DNA from: Selenomonas sputigena_A
GTDB lineage: Bacteria; Bacillota; Negativicutes; Selenomonadales; Selenomonadaceae
Direction: 5' to 3'
NCBI RefSeq assembly: GCF_051603425.1
Contig: NZ_CP194411.1
Coordinates: 372,001 to 436,000 of the forward strand
Length of the DNA stretch: 64,000 bases
Shown: piece after piece, positions 27,093 to 37,400 of the stretch
Layout of the letters: every line of letters starts with the position of its first letter
How positions within the stretch are numbered: the stretch's first letter is position 1
Translations under genes and position numbers: made by a program
The notes under the pieces: model-generated
What the model was told of the DNA's origin: nothing
What the model saw: the letters and a program-made list of their open reading frames with translations, nothing else
The model's database searches: none

Positions 27093-27507
27093 ACTACACG
27101 CACAAACGTCCACTTTGTGGACATTGTGCGCCGCCCTTACAGAAGCCTACCCAATCGGTCTGCACCTTCGGCTTGACCTCTTGGGGCTTCATGGTAAACT
27201 ACACGCACAAACGTCCACTTTGTGGACATTGTGCGCCGCCCTTACAGAAGCCTACCCAATCAGTCTGCGCCTTCGGCTTGACCTCTTGGGGCTTCATGGT
27301 AAACTACACGCACAAACGTCCACTTTGTGGACATTGTGCGCCGCCCTTACAGAAGCCTACCCAATCAGTCTGCGCCTTCGGCTTGACCTCTTGGGGCTTC
27401 ATGGTAAACTACACGCACAAACGTCCACTTCGTGGACATTGTGCGCCGCCCTTACAGAAGCCTACCCAATCGGTCTGCACCTTCGGCTTGACCTCTTGGG
27501 GCTTCAC
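27088..27507 (-). repeat. Four tandem 105-bp mini-ORF/hairpin units, family 1
   Basis: Units start at 27088, 27193, 27298 and 27403, each exactly 105 bp and nearly identical. Each unit, read on the minus strand, is a full reading frame of 32 codons: start (ATG in three, GTG in one), MKPQEVKPK, then QTDWVGFCKG, cysteines at 18, 24 and 31, and a TAG stop. Its second half forms a hairpin (gtccac / gtggac flanked by cacaa / ttgtg). The array begins on the stop codon of the TPM gene and ends 60 bp before lemA. Confidence 0.9.
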
Positions 27508-27568
27508 GCTAAACCATTCTATATTTGCTCAATCATTCGATCGGCAGAAACAGAAAGGAGTTTTCAAC

Positions 27569-28132
27569 ATGAACAAAGGACTGATCGCGCTCGGCGCCAT
27601 CATCGTCGTCATTATCTTCATCCTCGGCGGAGCCATCTCCCTCTACAACGGACTGAAAGAGGCGGAGATCAGCGTCGACGCATCGTACGGACAGGTCGAG
27701 AACCAAATGCAGCGGCGCAGCGACCTCATCCCGAACCTCGTGAACACGGTCAAGGGATATGACGTACATGAAAAGACCGTCATTGAGGAGGTTGTCAATG
27801 CACGCGCCAAACTCGCAGGCGCGCAGGGCGTCGAGCAGATGGATGCGGCGAACGCCGAACTCACAGGCGCGCTCGGCCGCCTCTTCGCCATCGCCGAGGC
27901 CTATCCCGACCTCAAGGCAAACACGCAGTACCTCGAACTCATGCGCGAGCTTTCCGGCTCGGAAAATCGCATCGCCGTCGCACGCCGCGACTACAACGAG
28001 GCAGTGCGCCAGTACAACATGAGCATCTCAACCTTCCCAGGCGTATTCTTCGCCGGCTTCATGGGGATGACGAAGAAGCCCCAATTCCAAGCGAAAGAAG
28101 GCGCAGATACCGTCCCTGAAGTGAAGTTCTAA
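27569..28132 (+). CDS. lemA: LemA family protein
   Basis: 187 aa. N-terminal membrane anchor (GLIALGAIIVVIIFILGGAIS), then a LemA coiled-coil body with YNGLKEAEISVDASYGQVENQ, QRRSDLIPNLVNTVKGY, QYLELMRELSGSENRIAVAR and a proline-bounded end. LemA and TPM proteins commonly occur together. AAAGGAG lies 8 nt before the ATG. The array between it and the TPM genes leaves co-transcription uncertain. Confidence 0.93.
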   Translation: MNKGLIALGAIIVVIIFILGGAISLYNGLKEAEISVDASYGQVENQMQRRSDLIPNLVNTVKGYDVHEKTVIEEVVNARAKLAGAQGVEQMDAANAELTGALGRLFAIAEAYPDLKANTQYLELMRELSGSENRIAVARRDYNEAVRQYNMSISTFPGVFFAGFMGMTKKPQFQAKEGADTVPEVKF

Positions 28133-28161
28133 TCGGCGTCCATTTAAATGAAAGGATGAAG

Positions 28162-29184
28162 ATGATGCTGCAAAAGCCTGCCATGAAGTCCCAAGAGGTC
28201 AAGCCGAAGGCGCAGGCCGATTGGCTAGGCTTCTGTAAGGGCGTGAGGACATATGTACAGCGCGCCTCCTTGATGAAGATGGCGCAGAAAACGGGCGCGA
28301 AGCAACTCATGCCGCTTCGCGTGGCGGCTGAACATATGTCCTCAAAGCTTGCCATGAAAATCGCGTCAGCGGCGCTTGCCGCTTTTGCACTCGCATCAGC
28401 TGTTGTCTCTGCGATGCCCGCTTCTGAGGAGGCACAGATCCAAGCGATTGCCGATGCTCAAAATCTCTGGAAGGACGAATTCGTCGCCCTCCGGGACAAG
28501 GGACAACTACCGCAGCCCTATCTGCTGAATATGACCCCTGAACAAACGCGCTTTGCCGTCACCGACCTCGACGGCAACGGGCGGCTTGAGCTGCTCTTCC
28601 GCCACGCTGCCGTGCCGACGGGGGATAAGGGCGCCATCCCTCGCCCCTTCCACTACATTCCCACGGCAGTCGGCATGGCTGTCTACGAAATCGATGCGGA
28701 CGGGCGCCTCCAGCGGCTTCCTGAGGAGGAAAACGGCTATGGCTGTCCCGATCTCAAGAATTTGGACGTGCTCCATGCAGTCCGAAAAGACGGCACACGC
28801 TGGTACAACATCTGCACACGGACGCACATCGAATCCGTCTACGGTTACTTTTCCTATATCGACTCCTATCAGCAGATTGCTATCGTCAACGGCAAAGTAA
28901 AAGTTAAAAATCTCGCTGAAAAAAGCGGCCACTACAACGTCTTTGACTGGGATCGAGTCGAGGAAGTTCCAACCTCCGCCAGTATTTTCGACGGCGACCC
29001 CGCTCACAGAGAGATGCGCCCCGAGGATTTCGAGCGGACGAATTTTTATCGTGACTTCCATCGAACATATGACACATCCGGCCAGCTGCACATGATGAGC
29101 TGCGGCCAACTCCTCGAAGATCCCCGCGCAACGCTCAACCAATCATGGTTTCTCTGGCTTCACCATGATGCCGTGGAGGGATGA
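28162..29184 (+). CDS. Secreted protein with EF-hand-like motif; repeat-encoded N-terminal extension
   Basis: 340 aa if read from the AAAGG-supported ATG at 28162. Residues about 7-63 are encoded by a dispersed repeat (MKSQEVKPKAQADWLGFCKG onward). At codon 65 (28354) there is a good signal peptide, MKIASAALAAFALASAVVSA. The mature part has a calcium-loop-like AVTDLDGNGRLELLF near residue 140 and a second acidic stretch (VYEIDADGRLQRL), as in dockerin/EF-hand or VCBS-like folds; no family recognised. The ATG at 28354 has no ribosome site, so either an internal signal is used, or the element separated it from its ribosome site. A strong terminator follows. Confidence 0.65.
   Translation: MMLQKPAMKSQEVKPKAQADWLGFCKGVRTYVQRASLMKMAQKTGAKQLMPLRVAAEHMSSKLAMKIASAALAAFALASAVVSAMPASEEAQIQAIADAQNLWKDEFVALRDKGQLPQPYLLNMTPEQTRFAVTDLDGNGRLELLFRHAAVPTGDKGAIPRPFHYIPTAVGMAVYEIDADGRLQRLPEEENGYGCPDLKNLDVLHAVRKDGTRWYNICTRTHIESVYGYFSYIDSYQQIAIVNGKVKVKNLAEKSGHYNVFDWDRVEEVPTSASIFDGDPAHREMRPEDFERTNFYRDFHRTYDTSGQLHMMSCGQLLEDPRATLNQSWFLWLHHDAVEG
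28182..28350 (+). repeat. Composite mini-ORF/hairpin element, family 1, in frame within the secreted-protein gene
   Basis: Core (28182-28244) encoding MKSQEVKPKAQADWLGFCKG, then inverted arms gaggacatatgtacag (28245-28260) and ctgaacatatgtcctc (28328-28343) around 67 nt, then aaagctt. The right end (28320-28350) is 30/31 identical to the reverse complement of 55056-55086. Confidence 0.85.
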
Positions 29185-29204
29185 ACTCAGCAAAAAGCTT
29201 TCCT

Positions 29205-29246
29205 GCACAAAAGCCCCCGCGCCTTTCGGCGCGGGGGCTTTTGTGC
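29205..29246 (+). terminator. Strong bidirectional terminator
   Basis: A 19-bp perfect stem (gcacaaaagcccccgcgcc) with a tttc loop between the secreted-protein gene and the convergent hepT gene. A near copy ends the tRNA operon at 30065. Confidence 0.85.
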
Positions 29247-29271
29247 AATTGGCGACAACCTTGCAGCAGCG

Positions 29272-29613
29272 TTATCTGAGCAGCAATCCTCTTAACTGCG
29301 TTATCAGGAGCGGCAACTCTTCAAAAACGACTTCTGCAATGATATTCCAATTCGTTCCATCATACTCATGCACAAGACGGTGTCGCAAGCCAGCAATCAT
29401 CGCCCATGGAATTTCATCATGCTCCATTTTGTACTCTGCAGACAAATTATAACTATGCTCACCCATATTGTATAACGGCGTTGCAACAAGCCACTGCAAC
29501 GGCAGCTGCATCAGCAATGCTTCTTTTTCAATATGATTTTCCAAGATATATTCCTGCAGACGAACGGCATAATCATAAATCTTCTGAACCCTTTGCCGGT
29601 CTGAATACTTCAT
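29272..29613 (-). CDS. hepT: HepT-type toxin (DUF86)
   Basis: 113 aa, all-helical. The catalytic R-x4-H-x-Y motif is present as RHRLVHEY near residues 76-83. HepT toxins are HEPN ribonucleases neutralised by the cognate MntA nucleotidyltransferase, which AMPylates the Tyr of the motif. Its ATG overlaps the mntA stop (ATGA), the usual coupling. Confidence 0.85.
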   Translation of the reverse strand: MKYSDRQRVQKIYDYAVRLQEYILENHIEKEALLMQLPLQWLVATPLYNMGEHSYNLSAEYKMEHDEIPWAMIAGLRHRLVHEYDGTNWNIIAEVVFEELPLLITQLRGLLLR

Positions 29614-30017
29614 GCCACAAGAACCTTTTCTTTCATAATCCTCTTATAGAATTCGCTGTCCGGGTTGACTTCCCCTATTTCAAAAACATCCACCTTTTTC
29701 TTCAGCGCCTCTCGCAAATCTTCCGCCAAAGCGAAAATCATCGTTCGCTTAAACATTTCTCCGCCGAAAACGAGAAAATCCAAATCACTGTTTTCGTCCG
29801 CTTCTCCTCTCGCATACGAGCCAAATAAGTAAATCTCTTTCACGCGATATTTATCAGCAAGCGGTTTTACCGTCGCAACGATCTGCTCCATAGCAAGCCG
29901 TACGCATGAACGTCCACTTCGTGGATATTGTGCGCCATCCTTACGGAAGTCTGGCCCATCCGTCTGCGCCTTTGACTTGACTTCTTGTGGTTTCATGGCA
30001 AATACAGGCTTCTGCAT
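29610..30017 (-). CDS. mntA: MntA-type antitoxin nucleotidyltransferase with repeat-encoded N-terminus
   Basis: 135 aa from the GGGAGGG-supported ATG at 30017. The minimal nucleotidyltransferase core starts at MEQIVATVKPL (29891, 93 aa), with the signature GSYARGEADENSDLDFLVF and the third acidic residue in KKKVDVFEIGE. Residues about 8-40 come from a dispersed repeat read in frame (MKPQEVKSKAQTDG...). No ribosome site lies before 29891, so the extended product is favoured by sequence, but the core alone has the usual family length. Confidence 0.8.
   Translation of the reverse strand: MQKPVFAMKPQEVKSKAQTDGPDFRKDGAQYPRSGRSCVRLAMEQIVATVKPLADKYRVKEIYLFGSYARGEADENSDLDFLVFGGEMFKRTMIFALAEDLREALKKKVDVFEIGEVNPDSEFYKRIMKEKVLVA
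29901..29996 (-). repeat. Dispersed mini-ORF repeat, family 1, fused to mntA
   Basis: Minus-strand copy reading MKPQEVKSKAQTDG, then GAQYPRSGRSCV, matching the 27088 units with third-position and amino-acid changes; its TAG stop is replaced so the frame continues into the mntA core. Confidence 0.85.
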
Positions 30018-30064
30018 CGCGATCCCTCCCATTTTTTATTATATCACATCAGAGTGCACGCACA

Positions 30065-30096
30065 AAAGCCCCCGCGCCTTTCGGCGCGGGGGCTTT
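30065..30096 (-). terminator. Terminator of the tRNA operon
   Basis: 14-bp perfect stem aaagcccccgcgcc with tttc loop, followed on the minus strand by TTTTG. Same hairpin as at 29205. Confidence 0.8.
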
Positions 30097-30104
30097 GCAT
30101 TTCA

Positions 30105-30181
30105 TGGTGGCGGCACAGAGATTCGAACTCCGGACACTGCGGGTATGAACCGCATGCTCTAGCCAACTGAGCTATGCCGCC
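30105..30181 (-). tRNA. tRNA-Met (CAT)
   Basis: 77 nt including encoded CCA. Acceptor GGCGGCA/TGCCGCC, D arm AGCTCAGTTGGCTAGAGC, anticodon loop TTCATAC, T arm with GTTCGAATC. Elongator Met is favoured; an Ile2 (lysidine) tRNA also carries CAT, so identity is not certain. Confidence 0.92.
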
Positions 30182-30183
30182 AA

Positions 30184-30269
30184 TGGTGGGCAGGGATGGA
30201 TTCGAACCATCGTAATCCGAAGATGACAGATTTACAGTCTGTTCCCTTTAACCACTCGGGCACCTACCC
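30184..30269 (-). tRNA. tRNA-Tyr (GTA)
   Basis: 86 nt including encoded CCA, 7-bp acceptor GGGTAGG/CCTGCCC, anticodon GTA in ACTGTAAAT, long variable arm as expected for Tyr, T loop TTCGAAT. Two bases upstream of tRNA-Met, same transcript. Confidence 0.96.
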
Positions 30270-30349
30270 ATGAATGCCTCATCTCGAAGCATTGTTATTA
30301 TAGCGGCTTTTTCCTGCACTGTCAAGCCTTTTGCTTCACTGCGCCGAAT

Positions 30350-30412
30350 GCGAAAACGTTCCAAGAACGCGAACCGAAGGTGAAGCGCGATTGGCTAACG
30401 TTGACCGCCGCT
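30350..30412 (+). repeat. Dispersed mini-ORF repeat, family 2
   Basis: Encodes AKTFQEREPKVKRDWLTLT on the plus strand. Nearly the same DNA occurs at 60019. It supplies the last codons and TAG stop of the Rpn gene on the other strand. Confidence 0.75.
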
Positions 30413-31312
30413 GACCAATGCCGCATACTTCGCACGCTCCTCGGCTGGAATCTGCAGCACTTCCATCGCCTTCTCCACAGAGAAGTTCATGCTTTTCATC
30501 ACATTGCGGATGGAAGTGAGCGTCGTTTCGAGTATGCCTTGCGACAAACCCTGCGACAAACCTTGTGACAGGCCCTCTTGACGGCCGTCCTCCCTTGCTT
30601 CTTTGGCACGGACCTCTAAGGCACGTTCCTGATCCCAAGCAAAATTCAGCATATCGAAGACCTCCTCTTTATGCTTTTGACGAAAGTATTCCTCTAGATA
30701 GTCATGAACCACGCAATAACGCACGGCATCGCCTACAGCCGCTTCGAGGGTGCTGCCGTTCTTGACGCACTCTCGCACCTTGGCGACAAAGACGCTGTAA
30801 CTTTTAAGCGCATGGCATTTTTCCAAAATCGGGCGATTCGGCTTATCGTCCATATAGTTGATGTTGAGAACTTCGACGACAAGCTCCATCGCGCCTTGAT
30901 GTGCGCCAAAGGCGTCGGATAGGCGCAGCGTCCAGGCATCGGGCATTTCCTCGATGCCGTTATAGAATACATAAAATTTCGGTGCAGGCAGAGAGATCAG
31001 ATTCTTCTTATAGACAGCTTCTTCATCTACATAGCGGCGATAGATTTCAGCGAGGTACATAAAGAGCCGCAAAGGCATATTCTGGTTGATGGTACTTTGG
31101 TGCTCGGTGAGGAGCACATGCTGATTTTTGACGATGAAGCTGACATCGTTCTTCACGCCCGTGAAAAGCGTTTCATCAATCGTAGCAAGCGTTATATCGT
31201 CGGGCGCTGCCTTACTATCGAGGAGAGCCTCATAAATTTCCGGCAAGCGTTCTGCGTTGTTGAAAATATCGCGAAAAAGCGAGTCTTTATAATTGTACTT
31301 CGTCGTCCTCAT
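30395..31312 (-). CDS. Rpn-family PD-(D/E)XK nuclease/transposase-like protein
   Basis: 305 aa. The start (YKDSLFRDIFNNAERLPEIYEALL) and the core (ETLFTGVKNDVSFIVKNQHVLLTEHQST) have the D-x-x-x-E/Q layout of the PDDEXK_2 family, related to recombination-promoting nucleases RpnA-E. A GLSQ triplet repeat (12-bp DNA units, 30536-30575) sits near residue 250; it could vary by slippage. The last codons lie inside a family 2 repeat. Paralogous in type to the gene at 61754. Confidence 0.8.
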   Translation of the reverse strand: MRTTKYNYKDSLFRDIFNNAERLPEIYEALLDSKAAPDDITLATIDETLFTGVKNDVSFIVKNQHVLLTEHQSTINQNMPLRLFMYLAEIYRRYVDEEAVYKKNLISLPAPKFYVFYNGIEEMPDAWTLRLSDAFGAHQGAMELVVEVLNINYMDDKPNRPILEKCHALKSYSVFVAKVRECVKNGSTLEAAVGDAVRYCVVHDYLEEYFRQKHKEEVFDMLNFAWDQERALEVRAKEAREDGRQEGLSQGLSQGLSQGILETTLTSIRNVMKSMNFSVEKAMEVLQIPAEERAKYAALVSGGQR

Positions 31313-31405
31313 ACAGCCGCCACCTCTCGCTTATATTATACTATACGCTCACAGAGGCGACAAGAATGGAAACGACGCCAATAAAGCGGTCGCGCCGGAC
31401 AGCAA

Positions 31406-31447
31406 AAGGGGCTGCTGCACAAAATAATTTTTCTGCAGCAGCCCCTT
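31406..31447 (-). terminator. Terminator of autotransporter 1
   Basis: 14-bp perfect stem (aaggggctgctgca) followed on the minus strand by TTTTGC; on the plus strand cttttt also follows. Confidence 0.8.
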
Positions 31448-31491
31448 CTTTTTGCTTCTTTGTCGTTTTACATTCGTCTTGATCCCGTCGC

Positions 31492-34400
31492 TCAGAACGC
31501 CCAGTTGACCTGCACGCCGCCGGAAATGCCGCGGCGTTTGCCGGCCCAGCCATTGAGGTTGAGTTCGTAGCTGACGTTGCTGTCCTTCGGTGCGAAACGT
31601 GCGCCGAGTTCGAAGACGGCGCTCGACCCCTTGAGACTGGGGCTGGGCGTGCTCATGCCCTGATAAGTCGCTCTCGCCTCGCCGTCAAATTCATGCTCCC
31701 AAGCAATGCCTGCATAGACCTGGCTCTCGGGGCTGTCGCCCTTCGTATAGCGCAGGCCGAGGCGCAGGCGGCTCGAAGTCACGGCATCGAAGAGATACCG
31801 CTCGCCTGTCATGAGCGTGGCGCTCGCATCGTTCTGACGCGAATAGAAATACTTGAGATAGGTGTCGAGCGAGGATCCGCCCTTGAGTTTTATCTCGCGT
31901 CCAATGCCCAGATGGAAGCCGAAATAGGAGCTTGAAATATCATAGCTCGTATCGGTGCCCGCGATATTGCCCGTGTAGTCGCTCTTTATGCGGCCCGCAC
32001 GCAGGCTGCCCTCGATGTAGGAACCGTTCTCCATGTCCTGTCTCCCCAGCAGGCCGCCGCCGATGTAGCTCGTCTTGCCCTCGCCGTGCGTGCCGTCGTC
32101 GAGATAGGAATCGTAATTTCCCCTGCCGTATTCAACAAAGGGACTGAAGGTGAACTTGCCGTCCTGCACCGCATCCTGGCGGGCAAAACCGAGGCTGAGG
32201 TTGCAGCCGCGCGTCTCGACATAGGAGCCGGTCTTGGCGCGTATGTTCGTGCCGCCCTGCACCGCCCAGAGCGCGTACTGGTCGTTTTTGCCTTCCTGGG
32301 AGACGTCGGCAGCGCCGGCAGCTTTAGCGGCGGAGCTTACACCCGCATGGGACAGCATATTCGTGCCGCTGTTGTAGAAGTCATGCGAAGCGACCCTTGT
32401 TTCGGCCAGCGACTTCGTCCCTTCGTTGAACTTCGCCCCGGCGACCCTTGCAATCAGTTCGTCCGTCCCCCTTCTTTCCAGGAGGAGTTTGTACGTCATG
32501 GAGACGCCCTGCTTGCCTTCAAGTTCATTCTTGATATTTTCGTCCGTCGTCAGCGTGCCGTTTTCCGCAATTTTCATGAGGCTGACGGCATCGTTCGGCG
32601 CAAGCACAGGCGCTGCGCCTGAGAAGCCCACGCCCACCTTCAGTCCGCGGATGTCCTTTTGCTGCGCGTTGAGCCGCAAAAGTGTCGGCGTGGCGGGATC
32701 GGCGGTTTCGGACAGGTAGAAGTTCAGATTTTCTATGCCGCTGAAATCATTCGCCGTTGTGCCGGGCGCAAGAATCTCCAGCGTATTGCCTTCACTTCCT
32801 CCTGTGCCGCCCTTGATTTCGCCCGCAATCTGCGTGCCTGCAAGCCGGATGGTGTTTCCCCTTGTCTGCTTGTCCTGGCCGCCTCGTCCGCCGATGACGT
32901 CGCCGCCTATGCGGACAGCGCTGATCTCGAGATTGTTCTCGTTCGCCTCGCCTCCGGCGGAATGGCCGCCGACAACGCTGCCTTCAACATCGATCTGCAC
33001 ATCCACCGCATTATTCGAGGCCTCGCCTGCGCCTGCGGCAAAACCGCCATAAACGTCCCTCGTCACCTTGCCCTTACTGAGCGTGACCTTGTTGTTCTTG
33101 ACGGCGCCGTTATTGCGGGCATTGCCGACATAGCCGCCGTAGAGATCCCGGATGCTGTTTTCGCTCTCGCTTTCAAGCAGCAGCCGGTTGTTCAGGGAGC
33201 CGCCCTCTGCACCCTCGGTCTTGCCGCCGTAAGCGGCAAGGATGCCGCGTGCCTGCACGCCCTTGACCACAAGGTTGTTTTCTTCCGTCGTCTTGCCGAA
33301 GCGGGAAATGCCGCCGACAACCTCATCGAGAGGCTTCGTGCCGTCATAGGCGACCTGACCGTCCTTAAAGCGGTTCACATCGAAGAGCAGCGCACGCGTC
33401 ACATCGCTGTTCCCCTCGGTGTAAAGCGCCGTCTCGTATTTTTCGGTGAAGTGCGTCCTGGCATGGCCGGCCGCACCCGTGAAATGGAGATCCTGTGCCG
33501 GACTCTTCAGAAGCGTCAGCGTGTTCGCGCCCTGCAGCGTTTCGAGCTTCTCATCGTCAACCGTGGCCGTGACATTATCCCACTTGATGCTGGCGTCCTG
33601 CCCGCTGGGGTTCATCGTAACCGGATCCGTGACCTTGTCGAATCCTCCGGCTTCCATGAGTTCCAGCAGTGTTTCGCCGTTTTCAACGCCGTTGTTGAGA
33701 CGGAAATTGAGCTTGTCGATATTGCGGATTTTGCGGATTTTGCCGATTTTCGCATTGACATTGAGCGTATTTCCCGCGATCTTTTCATCGCCGCCGTCAT
33801 AAACAAAGCTGTCGTACTGTGTGCCGCCCTGCTGCGTCGGCACACGGTAGCTCGATCCCCAAATGGACAGGCCTTCGAGATCGGCGTTGAAATTGCCCGC
33901 CTCGTCGCCAAGGTTGATGACGTTGTTGTTCGATTGGCTCGTCGTGCCCCAGGCATTGCCGCCGACAAGCCAGTTGTTCGAGTTCATCCTGCCGCCCGTC
34001 ACGGTGATCTCGTTTCCCGACATATCCCCCGTCACGGAAGCGTCCCGGCCGCCGCCGCCGATAACGGCTCCATTCGCCTTGAATTCTCCTCCTTCGATAA
34101 AGACCTTGTTCCCCTTCGCACTGCCGCCGGCTCCCACAGCAAGGCCGCCATGAACCGAGCCGATCTTGCCGCCCCTGACGGTCGCCGCATTTCCCTCGGC
34201 CGTGCCGTCCGCGACAAAGGTCGCGCCGCCGATGACATTTGTGATCTCACCGGTGACTTCCTTCTCCACCGTCACTTTGTTTTCTTTGGAATCCTTCGTC
34301 GGATAATCGGCGGGCGTTCTCGGCGTCCCTGTCGTCTTGCCGCCGTAGACGGTTTCCAGCCCGCCCGTCGGCGTGCCGGTCACTTCCAGCTCATTGTTCG

Positions 34401-37400
34401 CCGTCGTGCGCCCGAAATAGGATATGCCGCCGTATACTTCGCCGTTCGTCGCAGGGGTGGAGCCGTCATACTTCTTCTTGGCGTTGCGGAAGCGGTTGTA
34501 GTCCAGCAGCACTTCCTGCGCCGCGCCGGTTCCCGTATCGGTGTGCAGGGAAAGCTCATAGTCGCCGCTATTCCCCGCAGGCGTATGATCTGCCGGACCG
34601 GTATAGCCCGTGAAATTCATCACGCTCGCGCCCTTCAGGAGCGTCAGCTTGCCTTCGGTCTGATCCGTGGAAAGCGCCGAAGCGTCGACCCGGATCTTCG
34701 ACCAGTCCATAGCGCGTCCCAGACCGTCATTATCCGTGAGCGTCAGCATGGTGGAGCCCATGCCGATCTTGTCGCCCAGATGGAAGTGGAGCGCATCGAA
34801 ATTGCGCAGCGCCTTGACGTTAATATCCTTCGCCTTGACATTCAGCGTGTTGCCCGTGACGTCGCCTGCATTGCTGCCGCCGTAGAGCGTCACGCCCGAG
34901 AGATCCGTGCCTGCCGCCAGCGCCGCCGCGCCGTCGCCGAGGTTCACCGTGTTGCCCGTCGTAGCGCCTGTGCCTGCCGTGTAGCTGCCGTAGATGTCGC
35001 CCGTGATCCTGCCGCCGAGGAATGTCACCGTGTTGTCCGTGGCATCGCCTGTATTGGCGGCGTTCTCCACATAGCCGCCGTAGACGTTCTTCAGCGCGTG
35101 CGCACCCGTGCCTTCGACCGTTACGCTGTTGCCTGCGGATGCACCCGCAGTGCCGGCCGTCTTGCCGCCGTAAGCGGCGTCGACATCGTCCTTCAGGCTC
35201 TTGATCTTCAGATGATTGTTCTGCGTCGTATTTCCGGCATACGAAATACCGGCGAACAGCTCGCTCGTCGTGCTGCCGTCGCTGTGCGGCATTGTGTACG
35301 CATCGTTTGACCCGTCATGCACGGCGTCCGTATGGTTCCGGAAGCGGTTGTAGTCGAGAATGACCGAGGTCGCCGTGCCCGCATTCGTATCCGTGCGCAG
35401 CGCCGTCTCGTAGTCGCCGTTCGTCGCGGCCGTCGTCTTGTTCTGTCCCGCGTAGTTCGAGAAGCTGAGCGCGTTCGCCGTCGCGCTCTTCAGAAGCGTC
35501 ACATTGCCGATGACCGTGCCGCTGCCAAGCTTGTCCGTCGCGACCCGGATACGCGACCAGTCAACCGCAGAGCCGAAGCCGTCCGTTCCCGCGAACGTCA
35601 GCATGGTGACGGCGGGATCGTTCGTCGCCGTATCGTCCTTCACATGGAACACATACTTGTCGAAGTTGCGCGCAGACTTCACCGTGACGTCCTTTGCATA
35701 GACATTCAGCGTATTGCCCGTGACGTCGCCCGCATTGCTGCCGCCGTAGATCGTAACAGCCGAGAGATTCGTCCCGTCCGCCATCGACGGCGTCAGGCTC
35801 GTCGTATCGCGGCGCATGCGTGCTCTGCCGTCGTTGCCGAGGTTGACCGTGTTGCCCGTCGTCGCGCCCGTGCCCGTCGTGCAGCCGCCGTAGACGTCGC
35901 CCGTGATCGTGCCGCCCGTGATCGTGACCGAGCCCCCGGTCACATCGCCCGTGCCCGTCGTGTAGCCGCCGTAGACATTGCCCGTCACCGTGCCGCCTGT
36001 GACAGCGACATCGTTTTCCGACACATTGCCCGCGCCCGTCGTATAGCCGCCGCGGACATCGCCCGTCACCGAGCCGCCCGTAATCCGGGCGTCATTTTTC
36101 GTCACGTCGCCCGTGCCCGCCGTATAGCCGCCGGAGACATCGCCTGTCACCGTGCCGCCCGTGATCCGGGCGGCATTCTCCGACACCTTGCCCGCACCCG
36201 TCGTATGGCCGCCGCGGACATCGCCCGTCACCGAGCCGCCCGTGATTCTGATCTCATTCTCCGACACATTGCCCGCGCCCGCCGTATGGCCGCCGCGGAC
36301 ATCGCCCGTCACCGTGCCGTCTGTAACAGTGACGTCGTTTTTCGTCACATCGCCCGTGCCGCTTGTATAGCCTCCGGAGAGATTCTTCGCCTCGCCCTTT
36401 TTCATATTGACGTGGTTGCCCGTAACGACAGCGCCGTTCGCCGCATCTCCGATGAAGCCGCCGTAGACGTCTGTGATCTTGCCGTTTTCCAGCTCGACGT
36501 TCACCATATTGTTTTCCGAGCCGCCTGCCGTGCCCGCCGTCTTTCCGGCGTAAACGGCGTCAAGCGTTCCGCCGCCCTGCGTTCCCGTCACGGTCAGCTC
36601 ATTGTTCTCCGTCTTGTTGCCGTAATAGGAAATGCCGCCGTAGACTTCCTTCGCGCTGCCCTCGGTCACGGGCGCCTTCGATCCGTCATAGGCATGACGT
36701 CCGTCCTTGAAGCGGTTCATGCGCAGGTAGAGCGAGGTCGCTTCCACCGTGCCATTGTTCAGTACCGCGCTGTCATCCGCAAGCAGAGCGCGTTCGAGGC
36801 CGTCCGAGGCGCCGTTGTATACCTCGCGGCCGGACAGCTTGAGCGCACCCGTCACACCGCTCTTGATGAGCGCCACGCGTGTAAAGATATTGCTCTTGTT
36901 CGCCTCGCTCCATGCCGCCAGCTTGTCCGCGTCGAGCGTGATGTCCGTATCGAGCCGCGCCGTCCTGCCGCCGAAGCCATCCTGCGCGATCGTCAGCATC
37001 GTATCGCCGTCCGCAACATTCTCTTTCAGATGGAACTCATATTTTTCAAAGTTCTTCACCTTGTTGACGGCGGCGTTCTTTGTCTTGACCGCAAGCGTAT
37101 TGCCGGTAATCCTCGCTGCATCGCTGCCGCCGAACACCGTGCCTGCGATCTCTGACGCGGCGTCCCAGTCGCTCTCGCCGTCGCCAAGGTTCACCGTGTT
37201 GCCCGTCGTTATGCCCAAGCCTGCCGAGTAGCCGCCGTAGATGTCTCCCGTGATCCTGCCGCTGACGAACGTCACCGTGTTGCCCGTAACGGAGCCTCTG
37301 CTTAAGGCATGCCCTGTGTAACCGCCATAAACATTTTTCAGCGCGTGCGCGCCCGTGCCCGTGACCGTCACGCTGTTGCCCGTGGACGCGCCCTGCCGGC

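Noticed and set aside
27088..27507. CRISPR array
   Set aside because: Units are contiguous 105-bp copies without unique spacers, and no cas genes are present.
27115..27762. 215-codon plus-strand frame over the 105-bp array
   Set aside because: It is the reverse reading of the repeat units (period divisible by 3) and runs into lemA out of frame.
30395..31312. Insertion-sequence transposase
   Set aside because: The PDDEXK_2/Rpn proteins are often named transposase, but no terminal inverted repeats or target duplications are visible around either copy.
35879..36446. CRISPR-like or minisatellite non-coding array
   Set aside because: Units are 81 bp, in frame, and encode turns of the autotransporter beta-helix.
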